A stretch of 64,000 nucleotides of DNA. Origin: Anaerolineales bacterium. GTDB lineage: Bacteria > Chloroflexota > Anaerolineae > Anaerolineales > Villigracilaceae. This document shows positions 1 through 7,775 of this stretch, piece after piece. The DNA lies in contig JACMLM010000040.1 of the NCBI GenBank assembly GCA_014379595.1, forward strand, positions 1 through 64,000. The letters run 5' to 3'. Below the pieces are notes generated by a model. It did no database searches. It saw nothing but the letters and a program-made list of their open reading frames with translations, and had not been told where the DNA came from. A program made the translations under genes and the position numbers. How positions within the stretch are numbered: position 1 is the stretch's first letter; each line of letters opens with the position of its first letter.

Positions 1-24
1 GAAAAATGAAATTAAGGCTCATGG

Positions 25-30
25 TATAAT
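25..30 (+). promoter_or_regulatory. candidate -10 box for mreB
   Basis: A perfect TATAAT lies about 45 bases upstream of the mreB start. No convincing -35 hexamer is visible at the right distance, and the sequence is cut off at the window edge. An AGGAG ribosome-binding site follows at 68-72. Weak call based on the -10 match alone. Confidence 0.35.
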
Positions 31-77
31 TACTTTAGCAAGCCCTTTCCCTATGAAATCTTTTTCAGGAGCCTCTT

Positions 78-1151
78 TTGGCCTTCAACCCTATTAACTG
101 GCTGTTAGGCCTTTTTTCTCTGGACATTGCCATCGATCTTGGCACTGCGAACACGTTGGTTCATGTTCGTGGCAAGGGAATTGTTATTAACGAACCATCC
201 TGGGTCACAGTTGATAAGAAACTACGTCAGCCTTTGGCTATTGGTCTGGAAGCCAAGGAAATGGTTGGCCGCACGCCAAGCAACGTAATTGTAGTGCGCC
301 CTATTCGTGATGGCGTGATCTCTGAATTTGATGTGACACAAGTAATGCTTGAATATTTCATCGGTAAAGTACATGAACAAAGTATGGTTCCGCTGCCGCG
401 TCCACGTGTGATCGTTGGTTTGCCAACAGGTGTAACTGAAGTGGAAAAGCGAGCAGTATATGATGCTGTAATGGCTTCTGGCGCGCGTCAGGCAATGTTG
501 ATCGAAGAACCGATCGCGGCTGCGCTGGGAGCTGGTCTGCCCATCGGGGAAATTCGCGGCTCGATGGTTGTTGACATTGGAGGCGGTACAACTGAAGTAG
601 CTGTTATGTCTATGAGCGGCGTCGTTGCTTCCCGTTCACTCCGTGTTGCTGGCGATGAAATGGATCAGGATATTGTGCAGTATCTTCGTAATAAATATAA
701 CCTTCTGATCGGTGAAGGAATTGCCGAACAGATCAAATGGCAAATTGGCTCCGCCTATCCGTTGCAGCCTGAAAAAACAATGGAAGTTAGAGGTCGTAAT
801 CTTGTCACGGGTTTGCCCGAAACAGTTGAAGTCTCTTCCATTGAAATACGTGAATCTCTTGCGGCTTCTGTGCAAGTGATCATTGATACGGTCCGAGATG
901 CGTTAGATGAAATCCCACCCGAAATCGTTTCAGATTTAATGGATATTGGTATTTGTCTTGCAGGCGGCGGTGCATTATTACAAGGTCTTGCTGAACGTCT
1001 TACTGATGAATTGAAATTGCGTGTGTGGGTGGCGGAAGATCCGCTTACCTGTGTAGCACGTGGCGCGGCAATGATCTTTGAAGAATTTGATACACTTGGT
1101 CGTTATCTTGTTGGTCTGGAACGCGGTAGTACGCGTCACATGATTGGATAG
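78..1151 (+). CDS. mreB: rod shape-determining protein MreB
   Basis: Bacterial actin homologue that polymerises under the inner membrane and organises the cell-wall elongation complex with MreC, MreD, RodA and PBP2. The 357-residue product has the actin-fold phosphate loops (DLGTANT near residue 17, DIGGGTTEVAV near residue 166) and the C-terminal AGGGALL adenosine motif. Length is normal or slightly long for MreB. Translation most likely starts at the TTG at 78, which has AGGAG six bases upstream; no ATG fits before the conserved N-terminus. It is the first gene of mreB-mreC-mreD-mrdA. Identity is very secure. Confidence 0.97.
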   Translation: MAFNPINWLLGLFSLDIAIDLGTANTLVHVRGKGIVINEPSWVTVDKKLRQPLAIGLEAKEMVGRTPSNVIVVRPIRDGVISEFDVTQVMLEYFIGKVHEQSMVPLPRPRVIVGLPTGVTEVEKRAVYDAVMASGARQAMLIEEPIAAALGAGLPIGEIRGSMVVDIGGGTTEVAVMSMSGVVASRSLRVAGDEMDQDIVQYLRNKYNLLIGEGIAEQIKWQIGSAYPLQPEKTMEVRGRNLVTGLPETVEVSSIEIRESLAASVQVIIDTVRDALDEIPPEIVSDLMDIGICLAGGGALLQGLAERLTDELKLRVWVAEDPLTCVARGAAMIFEEFDTLGRYLVGLERGSTRHMIG

Positions 1152-1161
1152 CTATGTTGAG

Positions 1162-1180
1162 GGTCTCTTTTCGAGAGGCC
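1162..1180 (+). promoter_or_regulatory. intergenic hairpin covering the mreC ribosome-binding region
   Basis: GGTCTCT and AGAGGCC form a seven-pair stem (one G-T pair) with a TTTCG loop between the mreB stop and the mreC ATG at 1189. The purine-rich GAGAGG that would serve as the mreC ribosome-binding site is the 3' arm of the stem. No T tract follows, so it is not a terminator. It may lower MreC translation relative to MreB or protect the upstream mRNA end; that function is inference. Confidence 0.45.
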
Positions 1181-1188
1181 GGTAAAAT

Positions 1189-2025
1189 ATGAATTCCCGT
1201 TCTTTACAAACAACAATTATTTTTCTTGTGCTGGGGGGGATTCTTGCCCTGGCTCTTGGCGGTTTCTTTGGCCCTGCTTCACGGCAATTCGGCTCAGGCT
1301 TGATCGAGCTTCAAACTTGGTTTGCGGCCCGATTTCTTGGTATTCAGGATTTTTTTACAGCGCCTCGTGATATTGTTTCCTTGCGTGCACGTAATGATGC
1401 CCTGGAAAGCCAGGTATCACAATTGCAAACACAAATCATCGAACTTCAGCAACTCACAGGCGAGACTGAAAGACTAGCCTCACTTGTGGGTTTTGCCATC
1501 TCCAAACCTGAAAATACATATAGAGCTGCCTCCGTTATCGGACGCGACCCCAGCCCGTTTTTACATTACATCATTATCAATATCGGCTCCAACGATGATA
1601 TTCGTCGTGGTATGCCTGTCGTTACTAACCAAGGTTTGGTGGGCCGTGTAGATGCAGTCATTGCAGATGCTGCACGTGTACAACTCATTACAGACCCTGC
1701 TTCATCAGTTAATATATATTTGCAAAATGCTGAGACGAATGCTGTCTTATTCGGGTCTGTGACAGGTGATGTATCTTTGGATATGATCTCACAAAATGAA
1801 GTTGTGGAACCTGGCGATCTCATTCTGACCTCAGGCTTGGGTGGCGGATACCCATCTGATCTGACCATTGGGCAGGTTGTTACTGTCCGCACTCTTGAAT
1901 TTGAATTATTTCAGCAGGCCACTGTGCAGGCTGCAGTAGACTTTACTCGGCTTGAAATTGTTTTGGTCATTACTAATTTCCGCCCCGTTGATATTGCTCC
2001 ACTCGAACCTCAAACTACCCCATAA
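1189..2025 (+). CDS. mreC: rod shape-determining protein MreC
   Basis: Membrane-anchored scaffold of the elongasome that links MreB to the periplasmic/extracellular penicillin-binding proteins. The 278-residue protein has one N-terminal membrane segment (residues about 8-30), a coiled-coil (about 60-95, rich in LxxQ and LQxQ heptads) and the C-terminal beta domain with the family stretch SVNIYLQNAETNAVLFG and LTSGLGGGYPSDLTIGQV. Length is typical. It lies 37 bases after mreB and 12 bases before mreD, so it is co-transcribed. Confidence 0.95.
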   Translation: MNSRSLQTTIIFLVLGGILALALGGFFGPASRQFGSGLIELQTWFAARFLGIQDFFTAPRDIVSLRARNDALESQVSQLQTQIIELQQLTGETERLASLVGFAISKPENTYRAASVIGRDPSPFLHYIIINIGSNDDIRRGMPVVTNQGLVGRVDAVIADAARVQLITDPASSVNIYLQNAETNAVLFGSVTGDVSLDMISQNEVVEPGDLILTSGLGGGYPSDLTIGQVVTVRTLEFELFQQATVQAAVDFTRLEIVLVITNFRPVDIAPLEPQTTP

Positions 2026-2037
2026 CCTTATTTAAAT

Positions 2038-2538
2038 ATGCGAAATCTTATCGCTTTCCCTTTGCTCGGGCTGGGAGTTATTATACAGTCTGCAATAGTG
2101 AGCCAGATCAAACTACTTTCCGGGTATGCTGACCTGCCATTGCTTATGCTTGCGGGGTGGGCTTTACAGCAGCGGGTAAAATCTGCATGGCATTGGGCCT
2201 TACTCGTTTGTGTTATGCTTGGCTTTGTATCCAGTATGCCCTGGCCCATTCTTGTGGTCAGCTATTTAGGACTTGTTTTCTCAGCGCAAGCATTACAAAG
2301 GCGTGTATGGCAGGCTCCGTTGCTTGCGATGTTTAGTCTTACATTTTTAGGTACTTTATTTATGCACATATTGTCTTTTGGTGTTCTAAGCATTTTGGGA
2401 ACGCCCTTTATTTTTGCTGACGTAATGAGTTTGATCACCTTGCCAAGTTTGTTGCTCAATATGTTGTTTTCGATACCTGTTTATGCCTTTATGCGCGAGA
2501 TGGCTAAATGGGTTTATCCTATAGAGGAGTATGAATGA
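2038..2538 (+). CDS. mreD: rod shape-determining protein MreD
   Basis: Small polytopic membrane protein of the elongation complex. The 166 residues are almost entirely hydrophobic with about five membrane segments, which suits the MreD family in length and topology. The primary sequence of this family is poorly conserved, so the call leans on position between mreC and PBP2. No clear ribosome-binding site precedes the ATG; coupling to mreC (12-base gap) is likely. The stop overlaps the PBP2 start by four bases (ATGA). Confidence 0.88.
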   Translation: MRNLIAFPLLGLGVIIQSAIVSQIKLLSGYADLPLLMLAGWALQQRVKSAWHWALLVCVMLGFVSSMPWPILVVSYLGLVFSAQALQRRVWQAPLLAMFSLTFLGTLFMHILSFGVLSILGTPFIFADVMSLITLPSLLLNMLFSIPVYAFMREMAKWVYPIEEYE

Positions 2539-4736
2539 GTTCTGGTTCATTATCACGTCCTGGTCGTTTTGAGACGTGGCGCCTGGCTACTGTTTATGTT
2601 GTTGTAGTTTTGGCATTTACTGGTTTGATTTTTAGGCTAATCAACTTGCAGGTAACGGAAAATGCGCTCTGGACGCGGCAAGCTGTTGATAATTACACTT
2701 TCGAAGTCAGCGTACCTGCACCTCGTGGAATTATCTACGATCGTAATGGATCTATTCTTGCGCGAAACCTAGCTTCTTATAATATTGTTATAACACCAGC
2801 AGGGTTACCTGATGATGTTTCGGATATTCAACGTATTTATCGTGAATTATCTGAGTTGATCGATGTCCCTGTGGGTGGGCGGGTGGATGATGAAGCTTTA
2901 CTGGAAAACGCTAAACTTTTTAGTCCATGTGTGCCTGGCCCTGGAATTACCCAGCTTGTAGCTTTGCAGGATACCCTGGCTCCGTATAGCCCGGTAAAAA
3001 TAAAATGCAATGTTTCTGAAGATGTTGCTCGAGTGGTTGAAGAAAATTCGGTTGATTGGCCCGGCGTAACGGTCGAAATTGAACCGATCCGCGATTATCC
3101 AACAGGCTCGTTAACATCCAATGTCGTTGGTTTTTTAGGGCCAATCCCTGCGGCTCTTGAAGATGAATATCGCGCGCGGGGATTTATTCCCAATCGCGAT
3201 AAGATCGGATATTCAGGTGTGGAAGCCTCTTTGGATGACGTCCTTGCTGGCCGGAACGGTGGGCGTGTGGTGCAAATTGATGTGGCTGGGCAGGAGCTCC
3301 GCAATCTTGAACCTCCCCGACCTGCTGTGCCTGGTAATAACGTTTATCTCACCATTGATTCGCGTTTACAGGGTGTGGCAGAGGCTTCATTGATCCAGGA
3401 GATAAATTTCTGGAATACTTATTTCGGGACTGTTCGTATTTCAAGTGGGGTGGTCATTGCGATGAATCCAAAGACGGGCGAGATTCTTGCAATGGTTTCT
3501 TATCCATCTTATGAGAATAACCGTTTTGCGCGCTTGATTCCAGCCTACTATTACGAACAATTAAGTCAGGACCCGAGAAAACCATTATTGAATAATGCCA
3601 TCTCTGCAGAGTTTCCTCCTGGCTCGGTATTTAAACTTTCAACAGCAACTGGTTCAATCAATGAAGGCGTGGTGGATTTAGACGATATCATCCAGGCGCC
3701 CGGACAGTTATTGTTGTGTGAAAGGTTCAATCCTAGTGATGTTTGCACAGAGAATAATACGCGCCCATTTGTTGACCATATTTTTGAACAGAGACCGGAA
3801 GGGTTTGGTGCTGTTAATTTCCTGCAATGTATTGCATTTTCAAGCAATGTCTGTTTTTACAAATTGGGCGGTGGTTTTGAAGATGAAATTGTACAAGGCT
3901 TGGGAATAGAACGTTTAGAGCAATATGCGCGTGCGCTTGGGTATGACGAGGCTTCTGGTATTCAACTATTGGGAGAACAGGATGGTTTGATCCCTGATCC
4001 CGATTGGAAACGCATTAATACCGGCGAGAACTGGTCCACCGGTGATACGTATATTGCGAGTGTAGGTCAGGGATATGTACTAGCCACGCCGTTGCAGGTG
4101 TTAATGTCTGGTGCGACAATTGCCAATAACGGTAAATTGATGCAGCCAACCATTGTGCGAGATGTGACCGATGGCGAGGGCACTTCGATTGAAATGTGGT
4201 TCAATCCACAAGATTTCACTCTTGCCACTGAACAGACAGCAGGTAGTTATCAAATTTCGCCGTTCACTTCCAACTTAAAATGGGATATTACTGTCACACC
4301 AAAGATCCAAAGTTATTCCTGTAATGACTCGTTTTGCGATCTCGATGAAGATGACTTGAAGATTGTTCAGTCATCTTCTATTGATGCGGTACGCGAGGGT
4401 ACGCGGCTGGCAGTGACTGCTCCTCTGTTTGGTACGTTAAATGATCTCTTTGGTGATTTTCCGATTGCGGTCGCTGGCAAGACGGGCACAGCGGAGTATT
4501 GTGATGATGTTGCGCGTAATGCACAGCGCTGTCAGTTCGGAGCATGGCCGACTCACTCCTGGACTCTTGCGTATGCTCCTTATGACGACCCCGAAATTAT
4601 TGTCGTGGCTTTTGCCTATAATGGTGGCGAAGGTGCGAGCGTGGCCGGCCCTATTGTGGAACGTGTGATCAAAGCTTATTTTGAATTGAAATCCATTGAT
4701 ATCGCTGCTCAGGAAAACCCATCTGCAGGCCAATAA
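2535..4736 (+). CDS. mrdA: penicillin-binding protein 2, peptidoglycan DD-transpeptidase
   Basis: Class B PBP that cross-links peptidoglycan during side-wall elongation together with RodA. The 733-residue protein has an N-terminal membrane anchor (about 15-37), the PBP dimerisation domain, and a transpeptidase domain with the catalytic SVFK (Ser364), the SSN motif (in FSSNVCFYKLGG) and KTGT at Lys649. It is longer than the roughly 600-650 residues usual for the family, with an acidic Cys-containing insertion (SCNDSFCDLDEDD) between the SSN and KTGT motifs. AGAGGAG lies just before the ATG. Translationally coupled to mreD. Confidence 0.96.
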   Translation: MSSGSLSRPGRFETWRLATVYVVVVLAFTGLIFRLINLQVTENALWTRQAVDNYTFEVSVPAPRGIIYDRNGSILARNLASYNIVITPAGLPDDVSDIQRIYRELSELIDVPVGGRVDDEALLENAKLFSPCVPGPGITQLVALQDTLAPYSPVKIKCNVSEDVARVVEENSVDWPGVTVEIEPIRDYPTGSLTSNVVGFLGPIPAALEDEYRARGFIPNRDKIGYSGVEASLDDVLAGRNGGRVVQIDVAGQELRNLEPPRPAVPGNNVYLTIDSRLQGVAEASLIQEINFWNTYFGTVRISSGVVIAMNPKTGEILAMVSYPSYENNRFARLIPAYYYEQLSQDPRKPLLNNAISAEFPPGSVFKLSTATGSINEGVVDLDDIIQAPGQLLLCERFNPSDVCTENNTRPFVDHIFEQRPEGFGAVNFLQCIAFSSNVCFYKLGGGFEDEIVQGLGIERLEQYARALGYDEASGIQLLGEQDGLIPDPDWKRINTGENWSTGDTYIASVGQGYVLATPLQVLMSGATIANNGKLMQPTIVRDVTDGEGTSIEMWFNPQDFTLATEQTAGSYQISPFTSNLKWDITVTPKIQSYSCNDSFCDLDEDDLKIVQSSSIDAVREGTRLAVTAPLFGTLNDLFGDFPIAVAGKTGTAEYCDDVARNAQRCQFGAWPTHSWTLAYAPYDDPEIIVVAFAYNGGEGASVAGPIVERVIKAYFELKSIDIAAQENPSAGQ

Positions 4737-4773
4737 ATTTGTATTCGTTATACTTGCAGTGTCAAATCAATAA

Positions 4774-4803
4774 TTTCATTTATTGCAAAGCGTCGGGTAT
4801 AAT
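4774..4803 (+). promoter_or_regulatory. candidate promoter of minCDE
   Basis: TATAAT at 4798-4803 sits 30 bases before the minC ATG in the 97-base gap after mrdA. The best -35 match is TTTCAT (4774-4779) with an 18-base spacer, which is weak. It would allow the Min genes to be expressed separately from the elongation genes. Confidence 0.35.
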
Positions 4804-4833
4804 TCCAAGCAATAATTCATTTGAATTTATCTT

Positions 4834-5514
4834 ATGGAGCAAATTACTTCACTCGTCCAGATCAAAGGAATACGTGATGGACTTCTTGCGACATTTTCGG
4901 ATGCGCCGTGGGAAGACCAGCGTGCTGCATTACTTTTTCAAATTGAAGAGCGTTCCTCTTTTTTTCAAGGTGCACGGCTCGCAATGGATGTTGGTAACCA
5001 GATATTAAAAGTGAATGATCTGGTTGATCTCCGTGATCGTCTTTCAGAACGTAATGTAGCGCTGTGGGCAGTCGTCAGCGAATCGCCAACCACTGAACAA
5101 ACATCACAACTGCTTGGGCTTGCGACACGTATCTCCAAACCAAGACCTGAAGAGCAGAAACAGTATGCTGATACAATTTCAGATGATACTGCTTTGTTCA
5201 TCAATAAAACTCTCCGTTCTGGTACACGTGTTGAATTTCCCGGTAACATTGTCATCATGGGAGATGTAAACCCGGGTGCTGAGGTTGTAGCAGAAGGTAA
5301 TGTGATCGTGTGGGGGCGTGTGCGCGGCATGATCCATGCAGGAGCAAAAGGGAATCGATCCGCTTTTATCTGTGCGCTTGATCTTTCTGCGAATCAACTT
5401 CGCATTGCAGACGAAGTCTCAGCGATGCTCAAACCGCAAAAAGACCCTAAGCCTGAAATCGCTACCATCAATAGTGAAGGGCGCTTACAAGCCGAGCTTT
5501 GGCAAACGGGCTAA
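4834..5514 (+). CDS. minC: septum site-determining protein MinC
   Basis: Inhibitor of FtsZ ring assembly, recruited to the membrane by MinD. The 226-residue protein has the N-terminal FtsZ-inhibitory domain (about 1-100) and the C-terminal right-handed beta-helix domain with the family signature running from about residue 127 (GTRVEFPGNIVIMGDVNPG, then the VWGRVRGMIHAG turn) that binds MinD and dimerises. Length is typical. It is followed 20 bases later by minD and then minE, the standard order. No strong ribosome-binding site is visible. Confidence 0.95.
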   Translation: MEQITSLVQIKGIRDGLLATFSDAPWEDQRAALLFQIEERSSFFQGARLAMDVGNQILKVNDLVDLRDRLSERNVALWAVVSESPTTEQTSQLLGLATRISKPRPEEQKQYADTISDDTALFINKTLRSGTRVEFPGNIVIMGDVNPGAEVVAEGNVIVWGRVRGMIHAGAKGNRSAFICALDLSANQLRIADEVSAMLKPQKDPKPEIATINSEGRLQAELWQTG

Positions 5515-5534
5515 TCTAAAATTTAGGAAATAAT

Positions 5535-6332
5535 ATGACTGCTCAAGTGATTACCGTTACATCTGGAAAAGGCGGCGTGGGAAAAACCACAGCCGTTGCA
5601 AACCTTGCTACTGCACTTGCGGCAGACGGCAGGAAAGTTGTTTGTATTGACGGTGATATCGGCCTACGTAATCTTGATGTAGTCATGGGCCTTGAGAATC
5701 GTATAGTTTATGACATTGTGGATGTGATCGAAGGACGCTGCAAACTAAAGCAGGCAATGATCCGCGATAAGCATTATCCTGACATGTATTTGATACCAGC
5801 CGCACAGACTCGGGACAAGAATGCTGTTTCACCCTCGGATATGATTCGCATCTGTAATGACCTTCGGCCTGATACTGATTTCGTCATCATTGACTCGCCT
5901 GCGGGTATTGAACGTGGCTTCCGTAACTCCATCGCCGCCGCAGATCGTGTTTTAGTCGTGACCAATCCTGAGGTCAGCGCGGTGCGAGATGCGGATAGAG
6001 TAGTAGGCATTTTGGAAGCAGAAGAAAAAGGGAACCCGGCGCTTATTCTTAATCGGTTGAATCCTGTATTGGTTAGAAATAATGATATGCTCTCTGCCGA
6101 AGATGTATTGGATCTGCTCGGTATTCAATTAATTGGAATTGTGCCTGAGGATGAGTCTGTTATCATCGGTTCAAATCGTGGTGCGCCCGTTGTCACTGAT
6201 CCGAAGAGTCGGGCAGGGCAGGCTTTTCGCAATATTGCTAAACGCATTCAAGGTCAGAATGTGCCTTTCATGGACCTCGATCAACAAAGTGGTTTATGGG
6301 GTGCCATTCAAAAATTGACGGGGAGAAAATAA
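5535..6332 (+). CDS. minD: septum site-determining ATPase MinD
   Basis: Membrane-associated ParA-family ATPase that carries MinC and oscillates with MinE. The 265-residue product has the deviant Walker A box GKGGVGKTT (residues 11-19), the DGDIGLRNLD signature and the IIDSPAGIE switch region. The C-terminal tail (LWGAIQKLTGRK) is a plausible amphipathic membrane-targeting helix. AGGAAA precedes the ATG. Only one base separates its stop from minE. Confidence 0.97.
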   Translation: MTAQVITVTSGKGGVGKTTAVANLATALAADGRKVVCIDGDIGLRNLDVVMGLENRIVYDIVDVIEGRCKLKQAMIRDKHYPDMYLIPAAQTRDKNAVSPSDMIRICNDLRPDTDFVIIDSPAGIERGFRNSIAAADRVLVVTNPEVSAVRDADRVVGILEAEEKGNPALILNRLNPVLVRNNDMLSAEDVLDLLGIQLIGIVPEDESVIIGSNRGAPVVTDPKSRAGQAFRNIAKRIQGQNVPFMDLDQQSGLWGAIQKLTGRK

Positions 6333-6333
6333 A

Positions 6334-6585
6334 ATGAATTGGTTCACACGAAAACGAAGCGCCGAAAGTGCAAAAGAACGTCTGCAGCTTGTATTGGTGC
6401 ATGACCGCACAGATTTAACGCCCGGGCAATTGGAAGCATTGAAAGATGAGTTGCTCAAGGCTATTTCCCGCTATATTGATATTGACCCTGAAGCAGTTCA
6501 AATTGGATTGGAACGTGATGGCCGCTCTCAACGGCTGGTAGCGGATATTCCCCTGAGGAGCGTCTCGCGCAATCGCGCAGGTTGA
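6334..6585 (+). CDS. minE: cell division topological specificity factor MinE
   Basis: Small activator of the MinD ATPase that restricts the MinCD inhibitor to the poles. The 83-residue length and the pattern SAKERLQLVLVHDRTDL (MinD-binding segment) followed by the KDELLKAISRYIDIDPEAVQI dimerisation region are characteristic. It starts immediately after minD, so translation is coupled. A strong hairpin with a T tract follows 18 bases after the stop. Confidence 0.95.
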   Translation: MNWFTRKRSAESAKERLQLVLVHDRTDLTPGQLEALKDELLKAISRYIDIDPEAVQIGLERDGRSQRLVADIPLRSVSRNRAG

Positions 6586-6597
6586 TCTTATTTTTAC

Positions 6598-6650
6598 AAG
6601 GAGGCACGGATCAACCCAGTGTGTAACATTGGTTGTGTCCGTGCTTTTTT
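6598..6650 (+). terminator. hairpin with T6 tract between minE and rodA; terminator or structured rodA leader
   Basis: GCACGGA (6604-6610) pairs with TCCGTGC (6638-6644), extended inward by CAACC/GGTTG, and six T residues follow directly. This is a textbook intrinsic terminator for minCDE. However, the rodA ATG is at 6654, three bases after the T tract, and the only good Shine-Dalgarno (AAGGAGG, 6598-6604) lies on the far side of the hairpin. Folding the hairpin would bring that site to about nine bases from the ATG. Both readings are possible. Confidence 0.75.
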
Positions 6651-6653
6651 ATT

Positions 6654-7754
6654 ATGAACCGTGAACTTTCCTGGCGTAACTTTGATTTTCTTTTATTAGG
6701 TGCCATCGTGCTGGCCTCTTCTTTAGGCACGGCGATGATCCGTTCCGCCATCGCGGGCAATGAAGTATTGCAGCCACTGGTAGCTCGGCAGGTTTATTTT
6801 GCCTTGCTTGGTGTAGCTGTAATTTTTGTTGTGGCTTCAGTAGATTATCGATATTGGCTGGCTTTGTATCGCCCTATTTATTTTGGAATCATGATCTTTT
6901 TGATCTCACTATCCAGTTTGGGGCAAACAGCGTTCGGAGCACAGCGTTGGTTTCAGGTGGGCGTGCTATTTTTGCAGCCAACTGAATTTGCAAAAATAGT
7001 TGCGATCCTTGTCCTGGCACGTTATTTTGAACAGGCTCGCCATCAACCGAGGGACCTTCGTTGGGCTTTCAAAGCATTCCTTTGGGCCTTTGGATTGATC
7101 TTTTGGATATTGCTGCAACCCAACTTGAGCAACGTTGTTGTATTGATGGTGATCTTTATGGCAATGCTATGGATCAATGGATTGGATCTAAAGCAAGTGT
7201 TCTGGCTTGCAATAGGTGGTGTTTTACTTATATTAATAGCTTTTCCCTTTCTTGAGACTTATCAACAGGCGCGTGTGTTGACATTTATTTTCCCCGACCC
7301 GAACGCAACTTATGGCGCAACCTATAATGTGCAGCAGGCTTTGATCGCAATTGGTTCAGGCGGTATTTTTGGCCAGGGATATGGATACGGTACACAGACA
7401 CAATTGCGCTTCCTCAAGGTGCGTCATACAGACTTTATCTTTTCGGCTGTTTCAGAAGAGTTTGGTATGATCGGCGGCATCATTATTATTCTTACCTTGG
7501 CTTTCATCGTCTGGCGCTGTATTCGTGCCGCGCAAAAGGCACGCGATGTCTCTGGTTCAATGATCGCCTTCGGTGTGGCGATCTTGATCTTCTTCCAGGG
7601 TGCGATCAATATCGGCGTAAATTTAAACGTAGTACCTGTTTCGGGTTTGCCGCTCCCGTTTATAAGTTATGGTGGCAGTGGCCTTACCGCGCTTATGTTG
7701 GGTATTGGATTAGTTGAAAGTGTCGTAATGCGTCACAAACAAATGGAATTCTGA
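6654..7754 (+). CDS. rodA: rod shape-determining peptidoglycan glycosyltransferase RodA
   Basis: SEDS-family membrane glycosyltransferase that polymerises glycan strands for PBP2 during elongation. About ten membrane segments are visible, with the family stretches QRWFQVGVLFLQPTEFAKI, GSGGIFGQGYGYGTQTQL, FIFSAVSEEFGM and LPLPFISYGGSGL. From the ATG at 6654 it is 366 residues, a normal length; a longer reading from TTG at 6633 would put codons inside the terminator-like hairpin and is less likely. RodA is separated from its PBP2 partner by the Min genes, an uncommon order. Confidence 0.95.
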   Translation: MNRELSWRNFDFLLLGAIVLASSLGTAMIRSAIAGNEVLQPLVARQVYFALLGVAVIFVVASVDYRYWLALYRPIYFGIMIFLISLSSLGQTAFGAQRWFQVGVLFLQPTEFAKIVAILVLARYFEQARHQPRDLRWAFKAFLWAFGLIFWILLQPNLSNVVVLMVIFMAMLWINGLDLKQVFWLAIGGVLLILIAFPFLETYQQARVLTFIFPDPNATYGATYNVQQALIAIGSGGIFGQGYGYGTQTQLRFLKVRHTDFIFSAVSEEFGMIGGIIIILTLAFIVWRCIRAAQKARDVSGSMIAFGVAILIFFQGAINIGVNLNVVPVSGLPLPFISYGGSGLTALMLGIGLVESVVMRHKQMEF

Positions 7755-7775
7755 TTTTTGCTAGGAGCAATTTTC

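Noticed and set aside
4739-5008. 89-codon frame overlapping the minC start
   Set aside because: It overlaps minC in another frame and shows no conserved pattern.
6633-6653. Upstream TTG start for RodA
   Set aside because: It would place coding sequence inside the terminator-like stem and its T tract, and the added residues do not resemble RodA N-termini.
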